Shown here one piece after another: positions 31,608 through 39,480 of a stretch of DNA of 51,688 bases. How positions within the stretch are numbered: the first letter of the stretch is position 1; each line of letters begins with the position of its first letter. The translations under genes were made by a program, and so were the position numbers. The notes beneath the pieces are model-generated. The model ran no database searches. It had not been told where the DNA came from and saw nothing but the letters and a program-made list of their open reading frames with translations. The stretch covers positions 1-51,688 of the forward strand of contig NZ_VCKX01000054.1 in NCBI RefSeq assembly GCF_005889725.1. Direction: 5' to 3'. Source of the stretch: Nonomuraea zeae (GTDB taxonomy: Bacteria > Actinomycetota > Actinomycetes > Streptosporangiales > Streptosporangiaceae).

Positions 31608-32623
31608 CCAGGGCGGTGGTGAGCCTGCTGGCGATGGGCGGCACCATCGCCAACGCGCCATCGGCGGGCAGGGCCACGCCGCGCCACGGAGCCGCCGAGC
31701 TCGCCGGCCTGCTCAGGGCCCTGCCGGTCGAGCTCCGGACGGGCGACGTGCGTACCGTCTCCAGCCGGGCGGTCACGCCGGCGGACATGTGGGCGCTCGC
31801 CGAGGCCGTCCGCCGCGAGATCGCCGGCGGCGCGAACGGCGTCGTGATCACGCACGGCACGGACACGCTGGAGGAGACGGCCTACGCGCTGGCCCTGCTC
31901 GTGGACACCCCCGTCCCCGTCGTGCTCACCGGGGCCATGCGCGCGCCGCATCTGCCCGGCGCCGACGGGCAGGCCAACCTCGTCGCCGCCGTCGCCGCGG
32001 CGTTGCACGAGCCCCTGGCGCGGTACGGCCCGGTGGTGGTGTTCCAGGACGAGATCCACGTGGCCCGGCTGGTGACCAAACAGCACAGCGCCCGGGTCGC
32101 GGCTTTCGCCTCCCCGTCCGCGGGACCGGTCGGATTCGTGATCGAGAACGAGGTCGAGCTCCTGCTCGGGCCTGCGCCGGAGCCCGACCGGCTGACCGCC
32201 GCCGCTCCGCCGGACCGGAAGGTGGAGCTCGTCGTCGCGGTGGCCGGCTCCGACGGGACGCTGGTCGACGCGATCGCCGGCGACGTGGCGGGGCTCGTCG
32301 TCGCGGGCACCGGCGGCGGGCATCTCTCCCCGGCGCTGGCCGAAGCGGTCCTGCGGGTGGTGCGGTCGGGCCGGCCCGTCGTCCTGACCAGCCGCTGCGC
32401 CGACGGCCCGATCCTGCGGCGGACCTACGGCGGCCCCGGGTCGGAGACGCACCTGCTCGGCGAGGGCGTGCTCGCGGCGCGGATCCTGTCGCCGGCCAAG
32501 GCCCGGCTCCGGCTGCTCTTCGGCCTGTCCGCCGGCCTGCCCGCCGAGGACCTCTTCCCTCCCCGTACGTACCCCACCACGCCGCCTGGCGGTGAAGGAG
32601 CTGATCGTGACCGGAACGCGTGA
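31604..32623 (+). CDS. asparaginase/glutaminase-family amidohydrolase
   Basis: A 339-aa type I/II asparaginase fold protein. The first catalytic Thr sits in LLAMGGTIANAPS (residues about 8-20), the second triad in VVITHGTDTLEETAYAL, and the substrate loop in LTGAMRAPHLPGADGQANL. GTG 31604 has GGGGGAG upstream and overlaps the PrpD stop. There is no signal peptide. Inside a catabolic operon it more likely releases ammonia from a pathway amide than acts as a general asparaginase. The C-terminus overlaps the PuuE-like start by 17 bp. Confidence 0.88.
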   Translation: MTRAVVSLLAMGGTIANAPSAGRATPRHGAAELAGLLRALPVELRTGDVRTVSSRAVTPADMWALAEAVRREIAGGANGVVITHGTDTLEETAYALALLVDTPVPVVLTGAMRAPHLPGADGQANLVAAVAAALHEPLARYGPVVVFQDEIHVARLVTKQHSARVAAFASPSAGPVGFVIENEVELLLGPAPEPDRLTAAAPPDRKVELVVAVAGSDGTLVDAIAGDVAGLVVAGTGGGHLSPALAEAVLRVVRSGRPVVLTSRCADGPILRRTYGGPGSETHLLGEGVLAARILSPAKARLRLLFGLSAGLPAEDLFPPRTYPTTPPGGEGADRDRNA

Positions 32624-33512
32624 CTTCGTCGGATACGGCCAGAATCCGCCGGAGTTCACCTGGCCGAACGGCGCCCGGCTCGCCGTCAACTTCGTGGTCA
32701 ACTACGAGGAGGGCGCGGAGCGCAACGCGCTCGACGGCGACACCACCCGCGAGACCCTGGTCGAGGCGAAGTACGACGTCCCCGACGGCGAGCGCGAGCT
32801 CTTCGCCGAGTCGACCTTCGAGTACGGCAGCCGGGTCGGGATCTGGCGGCTGCTCCAGGCGCTGGACGACCACGGTGTCGTCCCCACCGTGTTCGCCTCG
32901 GCCCTCGCGCTGGAGCGCAACGCGCCCGTGACCGAGGCGATCGTCCAGCGGGGCTGCGACGTGGTCGGGCACGGCTACCGGTGGATCCCGCACACCGGCA
33001 TGACCGTGGATCAGGAACGCCGCAACATCGAGGACTGCGTCGCCGCGCTGGAGCGCCTCACCGGGCGACCGGTCAAGGGCTGGTTCACCCGGCCGCCCAA
33101 CACCGTGCACACCCGCGCGCTGCTGGCGCGGGCCGGGCTCGTCTACGACGCCGGGTCGGTCAGCGACGACCTGCCCTACTGGGACGAGGTCGACGGGCGG
33201 CCGTTCCTCATCGTCCCCTATTCGCTGGACGTCAACGACACCAAGTTCTACAAGGGACAGTTCTTCACGGCCGACGACTTCGCCCGGTATGCCATCGACT
33301 GCTTCGACGTCCTGCTGGCGGAGAGCGCGCGCCATCCGCGGATGATGTCGATCGGGCTCCACCCGCGGATCATCGGACGCCCCGCCCGGCTGGCGGGCCT
33401 GCTCCGGGTGCTCGACCGGATCAGCGCGCGCGACGACGTCTGGATCACCGGACGGGACGCCATCGCCGCCTTCTGGCAGGACCGCTTCCCTCCTGCCGAG
33501 AGCGGGACCTGA
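32607..33512 (+). CDS. polysaccharide-deacetylase-fold ring hydrolase, PuuE (allantoinase)-like
   Basis: A 301-aa NodB-fold protein with the PuuE signature: RDFVGYGQNPPEFTWPNGAR at the N-terminus, FVVNYEEGAERNALDGD, GHGYRWIPHTGM, GWFTRPPNTVHTRALL, VSDDLPYW, PYSLDVNDTKFY and HPRIIGRPARLAGL. PuuE hydrolyses the allantoin ring, and relatives cut other cyclic amides or imides. No other allantoin genes (allantoate amidohydrolase, urease) are nearby, so a different ring substrate is likely. GTG 32607 is chosen because AAGGAG lies 6 nt upstream and homology begins there; GTG 32592 is less likely. Confidence 0.85.
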   Translation: MTGTRDFVGYGQNPPEFTWPNGARLAVNFVVNYEEGAERNALDGDTTRETLVEAKYDVPDGERELFAESTFEYGSRVGIWRLLQALDDHGVVPTVFASALALERNAPVTEAIVQRGCDVVGHGYRWIPHTGMTVDQERRNIEDCVAALERLTGRPVKGWFTRPPNTVHTRALLARAGLVYDAGSVSDDLPYWDEVDGRPFLIVPYSLDVNDTKFYKGQFFTADDFARYAIDCFDVLLAESARHPRMMSIGLHPRIIGRPARLAGLLRVLDRISARDDVWITGRDAIAAFWQDRFPPAESGT

Positions 33513-33523
33513 GCGCGGGCGGA

Positions 33524-33546
33524 GCCGGGCGGCCACCGGTCCCGGC
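33524..33546. terminator. hairpin after the catabolic operon
   Basis: GCCGGG (33524-33529) and CCCGGC (33541-33546) form a stem between the convergent PuuE-like gene and the secreted-protein gene. It is short and has no T-run. Confidence 0.45.
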
Positions 33547-33568
33547 AGGAGGGCGCGCGGTCAGGACG

Positions 33569-34006
33569 TCACACCCACCAGGTGCTGGTGCACACTCCCG
33601 CGCTTCCGCCGAGGCCGGGCTGCTTAGTGCAGGCCTTGTAGCCGTAACCGGTGCGCGCCCTGTGCGCGTCGCTGTAGGTCGTGTTCTTGATCGCCCGCCA
33701 CCCCGAGCTGGTCCACTTCCCCGTCTTCGGGTTGTAGACCGACAGCCAGAGCGAATTGCCGTTCGCGCCGGAGTTCTTGGGGACACGGGCCCAGAAGTAG
33801 CGGTTCGAGCCCCACTTGCCCACCCGCAGCTGCAGCGTGTACTTCTTCTTGGCGACGGCGACCGTCTTCTCGTACACGTTGCTCACCGCGGTGGCGGCCG
33901 TCGGCGCGGCCGAGTTCCAGTCGCCCGCCGCCGACGCGGACGCGCCCGTGACGCCCAGGGCCGATGCCCCCATGACCGCGGCTCCGACGAAGGCCGTCGT
34001 CCGCAA
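33569..34006 (-). CDS. small secreted protein (unrecognised family)
   Basis: A 145-aa protein with a Sec-type signal (RTTAFVGAAVMGASALGV, cut near ASASA), then a mature region rich in Lys, Tyr, Trp and Ser: KKKYTLQLRVGKWGSNRYFW, NSLWLSVYNPKTGKWTSSGW, ending GVCTSTWWV. Two Cys could form a disulfide (KACTKQ and GVCTS). The frame's only start is TTG 34006, without a ribosome site. An ATG at 34022 with AGAGGG upstream is one frame off; joining it by a 1-nt shift would give a perfect signal peptide. I suspect an N-terminal frameshift or a sequence error. Confidence 0.75.
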   Translation of the reverse strand: MRTTAFVGAAVMGASALGVTGASASAAGDWNSAAPTAATAVSNVYEKTVAVAKKKYTLQLRVGKWGSNRYFWARVPKNSGANGNSLWLSVYNPKTGKWTSSGWRAIKNTTYSDAHRARTGYGYKACTKQPGLGGSAGVCTSTWWV

Positions 34007-34097
34007 GATGTGCCAGTCGCATGGTGCCCTCTCATATGGTGCCGACGCACTGTCTGACGAGGGACGCTAGTGAGGCGCGGTATGCCGGCGGTATGGC

Positions 34098-35552
34098 CTA
34101 GTAGATGAGCTCGTAGGCGTCCGGCTGAACCCTCTGGGTACGCGCCCAGTACTCGAAGGTGAAGCCCGGCCAGATCGTCCGGTTCACTCCGTGCTCGTCC
34201 AGATACCAGGACGAGCAGCCGCCCGCGTTCCACACCAGGGGGTCGAGCCGCTCGTGCAGGGCGCGGTTGAACGAGCGCTGCGCCTCCGGCCTGACGTCCA
34301 GCGCCCTGGCCTGGGTTCTGGCGAGCAGGCGCAGGCAGTTCATGACGTAGCGGACCTGCGACTCGATCATGAACACGACCGAGTTGTGCCCGAGCCCCGT
34401 GTTGGGGCCGAGCAGGAAGAACAGGTTGGGGAAGCCGGCGGTCGCGATCCCGTAGTACGCCTCCACGCCGTCCTGCCAGGCGTCCTGGAGCTTGCGGCCG
34501 CCCCGGCCGACGATCCGCTGCTCGGCCAGCGCGTCCACGACCTTGAAGCCGGTGCCGTAGACGATGGCGTCCACCTCGTGCTCCGCGCCGGACGCGGTCA
34601 CGATCGAGTGCGGCCTGATCTCCTTGATCGGGTCGGTGACGAGCGAGACGTTGTCCCGGTTCAGGGCCGGGTAGTAGTCGCTGGAGATGAGGATGCGCTT
34701 GCAGCCGATCAGGTAGCCGGGCGTCAGGTCGCGGCGCAGCGCGGGGTCGGGGACCTGGGCCTTCAGGTGGTTGAGCGCGAGCCTCTCGTGGACCTTCATC
34801 AGGCGGGGATCGACGGCGAAGCCGAGCGCCCTGGACTCCAGCGCCCAGTAGAGCCCGTCGCGCAGGGTCCTGGCCATCCCCGGCAGCCGCAGGACGCGCC
34901 GCATGGCGGGCGGGATGGCGAAGTCGGGCTTGGGGTGGACCCACGGGGGCGTGCGCTGGAAGACGGTCAGCTCGGCGACGTCGGGGGCGAGCTGGGGGAT
35001 GAACTGGACGGCGGACGCGCCGGTGCCGACGACGGCCACGCGCTTGCCGGTCAGGTCGGCCGAGTGGTCCCATTCGGCGGAGTGGAAGGCGGGGCCGCGG
35101 AAGCTCTCCCGCCCCTCAATTTCAGGAAATTTCGGGATATGGAGGGCGCCGATGCCCGAGATCACGGCCTTCGCCCGCAGGGCCTCGCCGTCCTCCAGGG
35201 CGATCGACCAGTCGCGCCGCTCGTCGTCGTACTCCAGGGCCGTGACGCGCTTGCCGAACCGGAAATGAGGGGTGAGGCCGTACTTGGCGGCGCAGGCGCG
35301 CAGGTAGTCCCAGATCTCCTCCTGCGGGGCGAACATCCGTGACCAGCCGGGGTTGAGCTCGTACGAGAAGCTGTACATGTGCGAGGGCACGTCGCACGCG
35401 CAACCGGGATAGGTGTTGTCCCGCCAGGTGCCGCCCAGCTCGGGGGCCTTCTCCAGGATGACGAAGTCGTGATACCCGGCTTCCTTCAGCTTGATGGCCA
35501 TGCCGATCCCGGCGAAGCCGGAACCGATGATCACTATCCCTGGCTCAGACAC
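34098..35552 (-). CDS. flavin-containing (Baeyer-Villiger type) monooxygenase
   Basis: A 484-aa class B flavoprotein monooxygenase. The FAD motif is IVIIGSGFAGIGMAIKL at the N-terminus, the NADPH motif is VAVVGTGASAVQFIPQL near residue 178, and between them lies the Baeyer-Villiger fingerprint FRGPAFHSAEWD (F-x-G-x3-H-x3-W-[PD]). A C-terminal FLLGPNTGLGHNS is also typical. It likely inserts an oxygen atom into ketones or oxidises heteroatoms. GTG 35552 has GGAGG five nt upstream, better than ATG 35573. It stands alone; substrate unknown. Confidence 0.93.
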   Translation of the reverse strand: MSEPGIVIIGSGFAGIGMAIKLKEAGYHDFVILEKAPELGGTWRDNTYPGCACDVPSHMYSFSYELNPGWSRMFAPQEEIWDYLRACAAKYGLTPHFRFGKRVTALEYDDERRDWSIALEDGEALRAKAVISGIGALHIPKFPEIEGRESFRGPAFHSAEWDHSADLTGKRVAVVGTGASAVQFIPQLAPDVAELTVFQRTPPWVHPKPDFAIPPAMRRVLRLPGMARTLRDGLYWALESRALGFAVDPRLMKVHERLALNHLKAQVPDPALRRDLTPGYLIGCKRILISSDYYPALNRDNVSLVTDPIKEIRPHSIVTASGAEHEVDAIVYGTGFKVVDALAEQRIVGRGGRKLQDAWQDGVEAYYGIATAGFPNLFFLLGPNTGLGHNSVVFMIESQVRYVMNCLRLLARTQARALDVRPEAQRSFNRALHERLDPLVWNAGGCSSWYLDEHGVNRTIWPGFTFEYWARTQRVQPDAYELIY

Positions 35553-35664
35553 GTGACCTCCGGGAGTGCGCACTTATTGGACGCTGGGTCTAATGTAAGA
35601 AGCGCCTCCCGCTGCCGTCCAGGGTGAAACCTGTCACATTTGGACATCCCCCCAGGGAACGGCG

Positions 35665-35692
35665 AAAACCCGCCACGGTGGTCCGTAGCGGG
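35665..35692 (-). terminator. intrinsic terminator of the 58-aa membrane protein gene
   Basis: Read on the minus strand, CCCGCTACGG and CCGTGGCGGG form a 10-bp stem with one G-U pair and a 4-nt loop, followed by TTTT. It lies directly after the stop of the gene at 35709. Confidence 0.75.
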
Positions 35693-35708
35693 TGTGGCCT
35701 CCTGGCGG

Positions 35709-35885
35709 CTACTGCAGCAGCAGGAAGGCGGCGACGCCGATGATCGCGATCGCGAGGACGACGGCGATGATCGGGAGCAGGGGCGACTTCTTGGGCTTGG
35801 CCGCGGCGGCCTCCTGCTCGCGCGCGCTCGCGAACGCGCGGAAAGCCTGGGTGTTGCCCGCCGGGTCGATATGCTGGTCAGACAT
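35709..35885 (-). CDS. 58-aa tail-anchored membrane protein
   Basis: A small protein starting MSDQHIDPAGNTQAF at ATG 35885. Residues 1-33 are soluble and helical (FRAFASAREQEAAAAKPKK). The last 22 residues are a single membrane helix (PLLPIIAVVLAIAIIGVAAF) ending at the C-terminus. It is divergent from SURF1 and has its own intrinsic terminator. I do not recognise the family; a small membrane-associated regulator or assembly factor is possible. Confidence 0.75.
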   Translation of the reverse strand: MSDQHIDPAGNTQAFRAFASAREQEAAAAKPKKSPLLPIIAVVLAIAIIGVAAFLLLQ

Positions 35886-35990
35886 GGTCAGCAGCCTAGC
35901 GTGAGCTCCTGCCGCATTTGCACGATTTCGTGGGATCTGTTGGCATGGGCTGATTAGGGGACCACTCCACCCGGCGGATAGCTTTGAAGC

Positions 35991-36776
35991 ATGCTCAGGA
36001 CCCTGTTCTCCCCACGCGTCATGGGGCTGCACCTGCTGACGCTCGGGGTCCTGGTGGCGTTCATCCTGCTGGGGCGCTGGCAGCTCGGCGTCTTCCAGGA
36101 TTCCGGGAAGCCGCACACCGCCGTGGATCCCGAGCCTGTCGCGGTCGCGACGCTGGCTCCGGTGGGCGCGCAGATGAGCGGCGAGGTGGTGGGCCGCAGG
36201 GTCACCGCGGAAGGCTCCTACGAGGCCGGCCGCCAGCTCCTGGTGGCCGACCGGCGGGCCGACGTCGACGCCCCGGGCGGCAATGTCTCGCGCGACCACG
36301 GCTACTGGGTGCTCACGCCGCTGAGGCTCGACGACGGCACGCTGATGCCGGTCGTGCGGGGCTGGACGGCCAAGGCCGGCGACCCCGCGGCTGAGGCCGT
36401 GCCGGAGGGCCGGGTCTCGGTGGCCGGGCGGCTACGGCCGCAGCAGGGCACCGACAGCGTGCAGCGGCGCACGGAGGGCCTGCCGGCCGGGCAGGTGCAG
36501 ACGGTCTCCACGGGCGAGCTGGTCAACCTGTGGACCGGGCAGAAGGTGCGCACCGGATTTGTGGTGGCGGAGCCGCCGTCGGGCGCGCTGGCCCCGGTCA
36601 AGGTCGCGCCGCCGGTCGTGGGCGGCACACTTACCTGGCGTAATCTCGCTTACGCCGCCAACTGGTGGATCTTTGCTGGATTCGCCGTCTTCATGTGGTT
36701 CCACTTCGTCCGCGATGCCGTACGAAGCGACCGGGACCGCGGCAAGTCGTCCCCTGAGATGGTTCTGGAAGGTTAA
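35991..36776 (+). CDS. SURF1 family protein
   Basis: A 261-aa SURF1-like protein with one membrane helix near each end (LLTLGVLVAFILLGRWQLG and NWWIFAGFAVFMWFHFV) and a central extracytoplasmic domain. It contains the family core GRWQLGVF and PVVRGWTAKAG, plus NLAYAANWW before helix 2. SURF1 proteins help insert haem a3 into cytochrome c oxidase subunit I. DUF3817 follows 2 bp downstream, an actinobacterial pairing. Confidence 0.92.
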   Translation: MLRTLFSPRVMGLHLLTLGVLVAFILLGRWQLGVFQDSGKPHTAVDPEPVAVATLAPVGAQMSGEVVGRRVTAEGSYEAGRQLLVADRRADVDAPGGNVSRDHGYWVLTPLRLDDGTLMPVVRGWTAKAGDPAAEAVPEGRVSVAGRLRPQQGTDSVQRRTEGLPAGQVQTVSTGELVNLWTGQKVRTGFVVAEPPSGALAPVKVAPPVVGGTLTWRNLAYAANWWIFAGFAVFMWFHFVRDAVRSDRDRGKSSPEMVLEG

Positions 36777-36778
36777 CG

Positions 36779-37090
36779 GTGGAATCGGCTCTGAAGCCCT
36801 TCCGGGTGCTCGCGTACGTGGTCGGCGTCATGCTGCTCGTGCTCTGCGTCGCCATGGTGCTGCGTTACGGTTTCGGCAACGCGGAGATGTCCAAGATCAT
36901 CGCCCCCATCCACGGCGGGCTCTACATGATCTATCTGATCGCGGTCATGAACCTGGGCATGAAAGCACGCTGGAGCTGGCCGTACATGCTCGGCGTCATG
37001 CTCGGCGGCACGGTGCCGTTCCTGTCCTTCTACGTCGAGCGCAGGGTGACCCAGCGCGTGCAGACGGAGCAGGCCGCGGCGGAGGCCTGA
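36779..37090 (+). CDS. DUF3817 membrane protein
   Basis: A 103-aa protein with three membrane segments: FRVLAYVVGVMLLVLCVAMV, IHGGLYMIYLIAVMNLGM and WPYMLGVMLGGTVPFLSFYV. The pattern KIIAPIHGGLYMIYL is characteristic of DUF3817. GTG 36779 starts 2 bp after the SURF1 stop, so the two form one operon. The function is unknown but may relate to cytochrome oxidase assembly. The stop codon lies inside a strong hairpin. Confidence 0.93.
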   Translation: MESALKPFRVLAYVVGVMLLVLCVAMVLRYGFGNAEMSKIIAPIHGGLYMIYLIAVMNLGMKARWSWPYMLGVMLGGTVPFLSFYVERRVTQRVQTEQAAAEA

Positions 37091-37106
37091 CAGCGGCCTC
37101 CGCCGC
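37076..37106. terminator. hairpin around the DUF3817 stop codon
   Basis: GCGGCGGAGGCC (37076-37087) and GGCCTCCGCCGC (37095-37106) are perfect complements with a 7-nt loop that contains the TGA stop. It would terminate both DUF3817 and the convergent 64-aa gene. Confidence 0.7.
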
Positions 37107-37112
37107 GCGAGC

Positions 37113-37307
37113 TCAGCGGCCGAGGCCGCGCCTGCGGGCTCGCTTGAGCCGCTCGCGCTGCGACGGGTCGAGCATCAGGTAACCGACCACCGGGGCTCCG
37201 ACCACGCCGAGGATGACCAGCAGGGTGATCCATCCGGTTCCGAAGAAGATCAGCGAGAGCAACACGGCGGCGCCTGCGCCAATGGCGTACTTCTGGACTG
37301 GCGACAT
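37113..37307 (-). CDS. 64-aa small membrane protein
   Basis: A small protein starting MSPVQKYAIGAGAAVLL at ATG 37307, with two closely spaced hydrophobic segments (AGAAVLLSLIFFGTG and LLVILGVVGAPVVGYLML) and a strongly basic tail (DPSQRERLKRARRRGLGR). It looks like a hairpin inner-membrane peptide with a cytoplasmic basic end. Longer frames upstream are not supported. No family recognised. Confidence 0.75.
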   Translation of the reverse strand: MSPVQKYAIGAGAAVLLSLIFFGTGWITLLVILGVVGAPVVGYLMLDPSQRERLKRARRRGLGR

Positions 37308-37440
37308 CCTCAACTTCCTCCGAACGCGGAGCGCACGCCCCGCCTCAACCACATTCTGCGTCGCCGGTCCAACGAACGAACCCATGGCTCTGGTTCCACA
37401 ACGCGATGTATCGCAATTGTTGTGCAAAATGCGCGGCGTC

Positions 37441-38502
37441 TCACGGCCGTTCGCCGGTGATCGCGCGCAGGTCCCTGCGCAGCTCGTCGATGGTGGGCCG
37501 GTCGATCGGGTGGCCCGAGAGCAGCCGGAACAGCACGGGGGCCAGCGCCCCCGCCCGGGTGAGCGGCGCGCCCGGCGCGGGCGGGACGCCCTCGACGGCG
37601 GTGAAGAGCGTGGCACCCAGCGACCACAGGTCGGCGGCCAGGGTCTGGGCGCCCTCCGGGGCCGTGTAGGCGGGCAGCGTCCCCGTGCGCAGCAGCGGCA
37701 GCAGCCGCGTCCCCGTGCCGATCATGATGTTGCCCGGCTGCACCCCGCCGTGGAACTCCCCGGCCGCTTCCAACTGGTCGATCACGGCCAGCCCGATCGC
37801 GGCCACCCGGGCGGGCGGCAGCGGCCCTGACGCCGCCAGGACGGCGTCCAGGGAGCGGTCCACGGCCAGCCGTTCGAGCGTCTCGCGCACCACCGCGTCC
37901 GGCGGCGGCCCCGCGGGGTGCAGCATCGCCCGCAGCAGCGCTCTGAGCGGGTCGGCGCCCTCGGCGGGCACCTGGCCCGGCGGGCGGCCCTCCACGGCGA
38001 AGTGCAGCGTGGCGGCCAGCGACCACAGATCGGCCGACGGCAGCATGCTGAGGCTCGGGAACCCGAACCCGCTCAGCATCGCCCGGCCCGTCGTGGTGAG
38101 CAGGACGTTGCCGGGGTCCACCCGGCCGTGCACGATCCCCGCCGCGTGCGCCGCCGACAGCGCGGACAGCAGGCAGACCCCCACCCTGGCCGCCTGCGCG
38201 AGAGGCAGCGGCCGGCGCGAGCGCACGGTCTGCTCCAGCGACGCCCCCGAGACGAACTCCATGACCAGCCACGGCGTCCCGTCCTCGACCACCACGTCGA
38301 GCACCTGCACGATCAGGGGATGCCGCAGCCCGGCCGCCCTGCGCGCCGCCTGCAGCGCCACCTCGCGCAGCTCGGCGGGGACGCGCAGCTCCCTGACCGC
38401 GACGTCACGGTGTCCGGACTCGTCGAAGGCCAGGCGTACGGACCCCGCGCCCAGGGGGTTGAGCAGCCGGTAGCGGCCGGCCAGCTTCCTGGTCTCTGCC
38501 AT
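37441..38502 (-). CDS. tandem pseudokinase (two degenerate Ser/Thr kinase C-lobes)
   Basis: A 353-aa protein with the Hanks-kinase fold but without catalytic residues. A P-loop-like GAGSVRLAF is at 18-26. The VAIK lysine is replaced by Arg37 (VAVREL). The HRD motif is HGRVDPGN (125-132), lacking the catalytic Asp, and DFG is replaced by SGFG. After ADLWSLAATLHFAVEG a second C-lobe follows: EFHGGVQPGN near 250, PAYTAPEG and ADLWSLGATLFTAVEG. No PASTA or membrane segment. It is likely a signalling scaffold or allosteric regulator. Start chosen at ATG 38502; GTG 38514 possible. Confidence 0.85.
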   Translation of the reverse strand: MAETRKLAGRYRLLNPLGAGSVRLAFDESGHRDVAVRELRVPAELREVALQAARRAAGLRHPLIVQVLDVVVEDGTPWLVMEFVSGASLEQTVRSRRPLPLAQAARVGVCLLSALSAAHAAGIVHGRVDPGNVLLTTTGRAMLSGFGFPSLSMLPSADLWSLAATLHFAVEGRPPGQVPAEGADPLRALLRAMLHPAGPPPDAVVRETLERLAVDRSLDAVLAASGPLPPARVAAIGLAVIDQLEAAGEFHGGVQPGNIMIGTGTRLLPLLRTGTLPAYTAPEGAQTLAADLWSLGATLFTAVEGVPPAPGAPLTRAGALAPVLFRLLSGHPIDRPTIDELRRDLRAITGERP

Positions 38503-38552
38503 GTCGAGGTGCACGATAGCGCCCGTCCGCCGCCGAGACCATCACGCCGCCA

Positions 38553-39407
38553 TCACACTGGGTCGCCGGCCAGCCAGGCTTCGTGAGCGTCGTGCAGCCT
38601 GCCCCAGAGCTTGTCCTTCTCAGCGGCGCTCACGTCGTCGAGCGGCAGCCGGAATATGTCCTCCAGCGCCGCGTAGTAGTCGCGCGCGCTGCTCAGGGTG
38701 ACCGAGCTGGCGCCGTGCCCGATCCGCGACAGCTGGAGCCCGCGCAGGGTGTCCACGCCGTACGCGTCGCGCCGCTGGATGGTGGCCACGCGCACGAAGC
38801 CGGACGTCGGCGAGGTGGTCAGGTGCCGATGCATCTCGGTGAACGCCGACATGCCGGTAGGAGCCAGGCCGAAGTCCATGCCTTCGAACGAACCACTTGG
38901 ATCGTGGACGAACCGCCAGCCGCCGGGCGCGATCTCGGAAGGGCGCAGGACGTACGTGAAGGGGCCCTGCGTGTACGTGCCCGCGACCAGCGGGAGCGGC
39001 TCGTGCAGGGCGTCGCCGAGCCCGAGGTCCACCAGCCACTCGCCGCCGGGGTTGTCCTCGGAGGGCAGGCCGCGGGCGGTGAGCACCAGGTGGTTGGCGG
39101 TGATGCCGGGCTCGCCGCCCCGGCTCTGCACGCCGCCGACGTGCCTGGTCACGTCGTACCCGAGCGCTCGGGCCAGCTCGGAGAAGGCGCCGTTGAGGTG
39201 GTAGCAGTAGCCGCCGCGGCCCCGGATGATGCGCCCGGCCGACTCGGCGGGATCGACGGTCGTGGCTCGGCCGAGCCAGATCTCCAGCGCCTCGTAGGGG
39301 ACCTGCTCGACGTGGGCGACATGCAGCGCCCGCAGGTTCTCCGCGCTGGTGGGGGCGTCGAGCAGCTTGGGCAGACCGAGGCGGTGGAGGTATGCGGCTG
39401 TGTTCAC
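38553..39407 (-). CDS. nat: arylamine N-acetyltransferase
   Basis: A 284-aa NAT, which transfers acetyl from acetyl-CoA to aromatic amines or hydrazines through a Cys-His-Asp triad. The triad is seen in RGRGGYCYHLNGAF (Cys68), ITANHLVLTA and LVDLGLGD. The N-terminal EQVPYEALEIW is conserved. GTG 39407 gives the standard length, and the longer frame upstream is not supported. Divergent from the response regulator gene at 39481. NATs in actinomycetes act on drugs or in polyketide release; the role here is not shown. Confidence 0.93.
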   Translation of the reverse strand: MNTAAYLHRLGLPKLLDAPTSAENLRALHVAHVEQVPYEALEIWLGRATTVDPAESAGRIIRGRGGYCYHLNGAFSELARALGYDVTRHVGGVQSRGGEPGITANHLVLTARGLPSEDNPGGEWLVDLGLGDALHEPLPLVAGTYTQGPFTYVLRPSEIAPGGWRFVHDPSGSFEGMDFGLAPTGMSAFTEMHRHLTTSPTSGFVRVATIQRRDAYGVDTLRGLQLSRIGHGASSVTLSSARDYYAALEDIFRLPLDDVSAAEKDKLWGRLHDAHEAWLAGDPV

Positions 39408-39480
39408 CCCGACAAGTCTGCACTGTATGTGCACAAATTTAGGAGTGTCGTCTGCACAGCGCGCTTCTAGTCTTTCGTAC

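Noticed and set aside
32592..33512. Allantoin catabolism operon
   Set aside because: Only the PuuE-like gene fits; there is no allantoate amidohydrolase, ureidoglycolate enzyme or urease nearby, and the neighbours point to another substrate.
33624..34022. Alternate 132-codon frame from ATG 34022
   Set aside because: After the first residues it reads Arg/Gly/His-rich sequence without features; the other frame has a signal peptide and a plausible mature protein.
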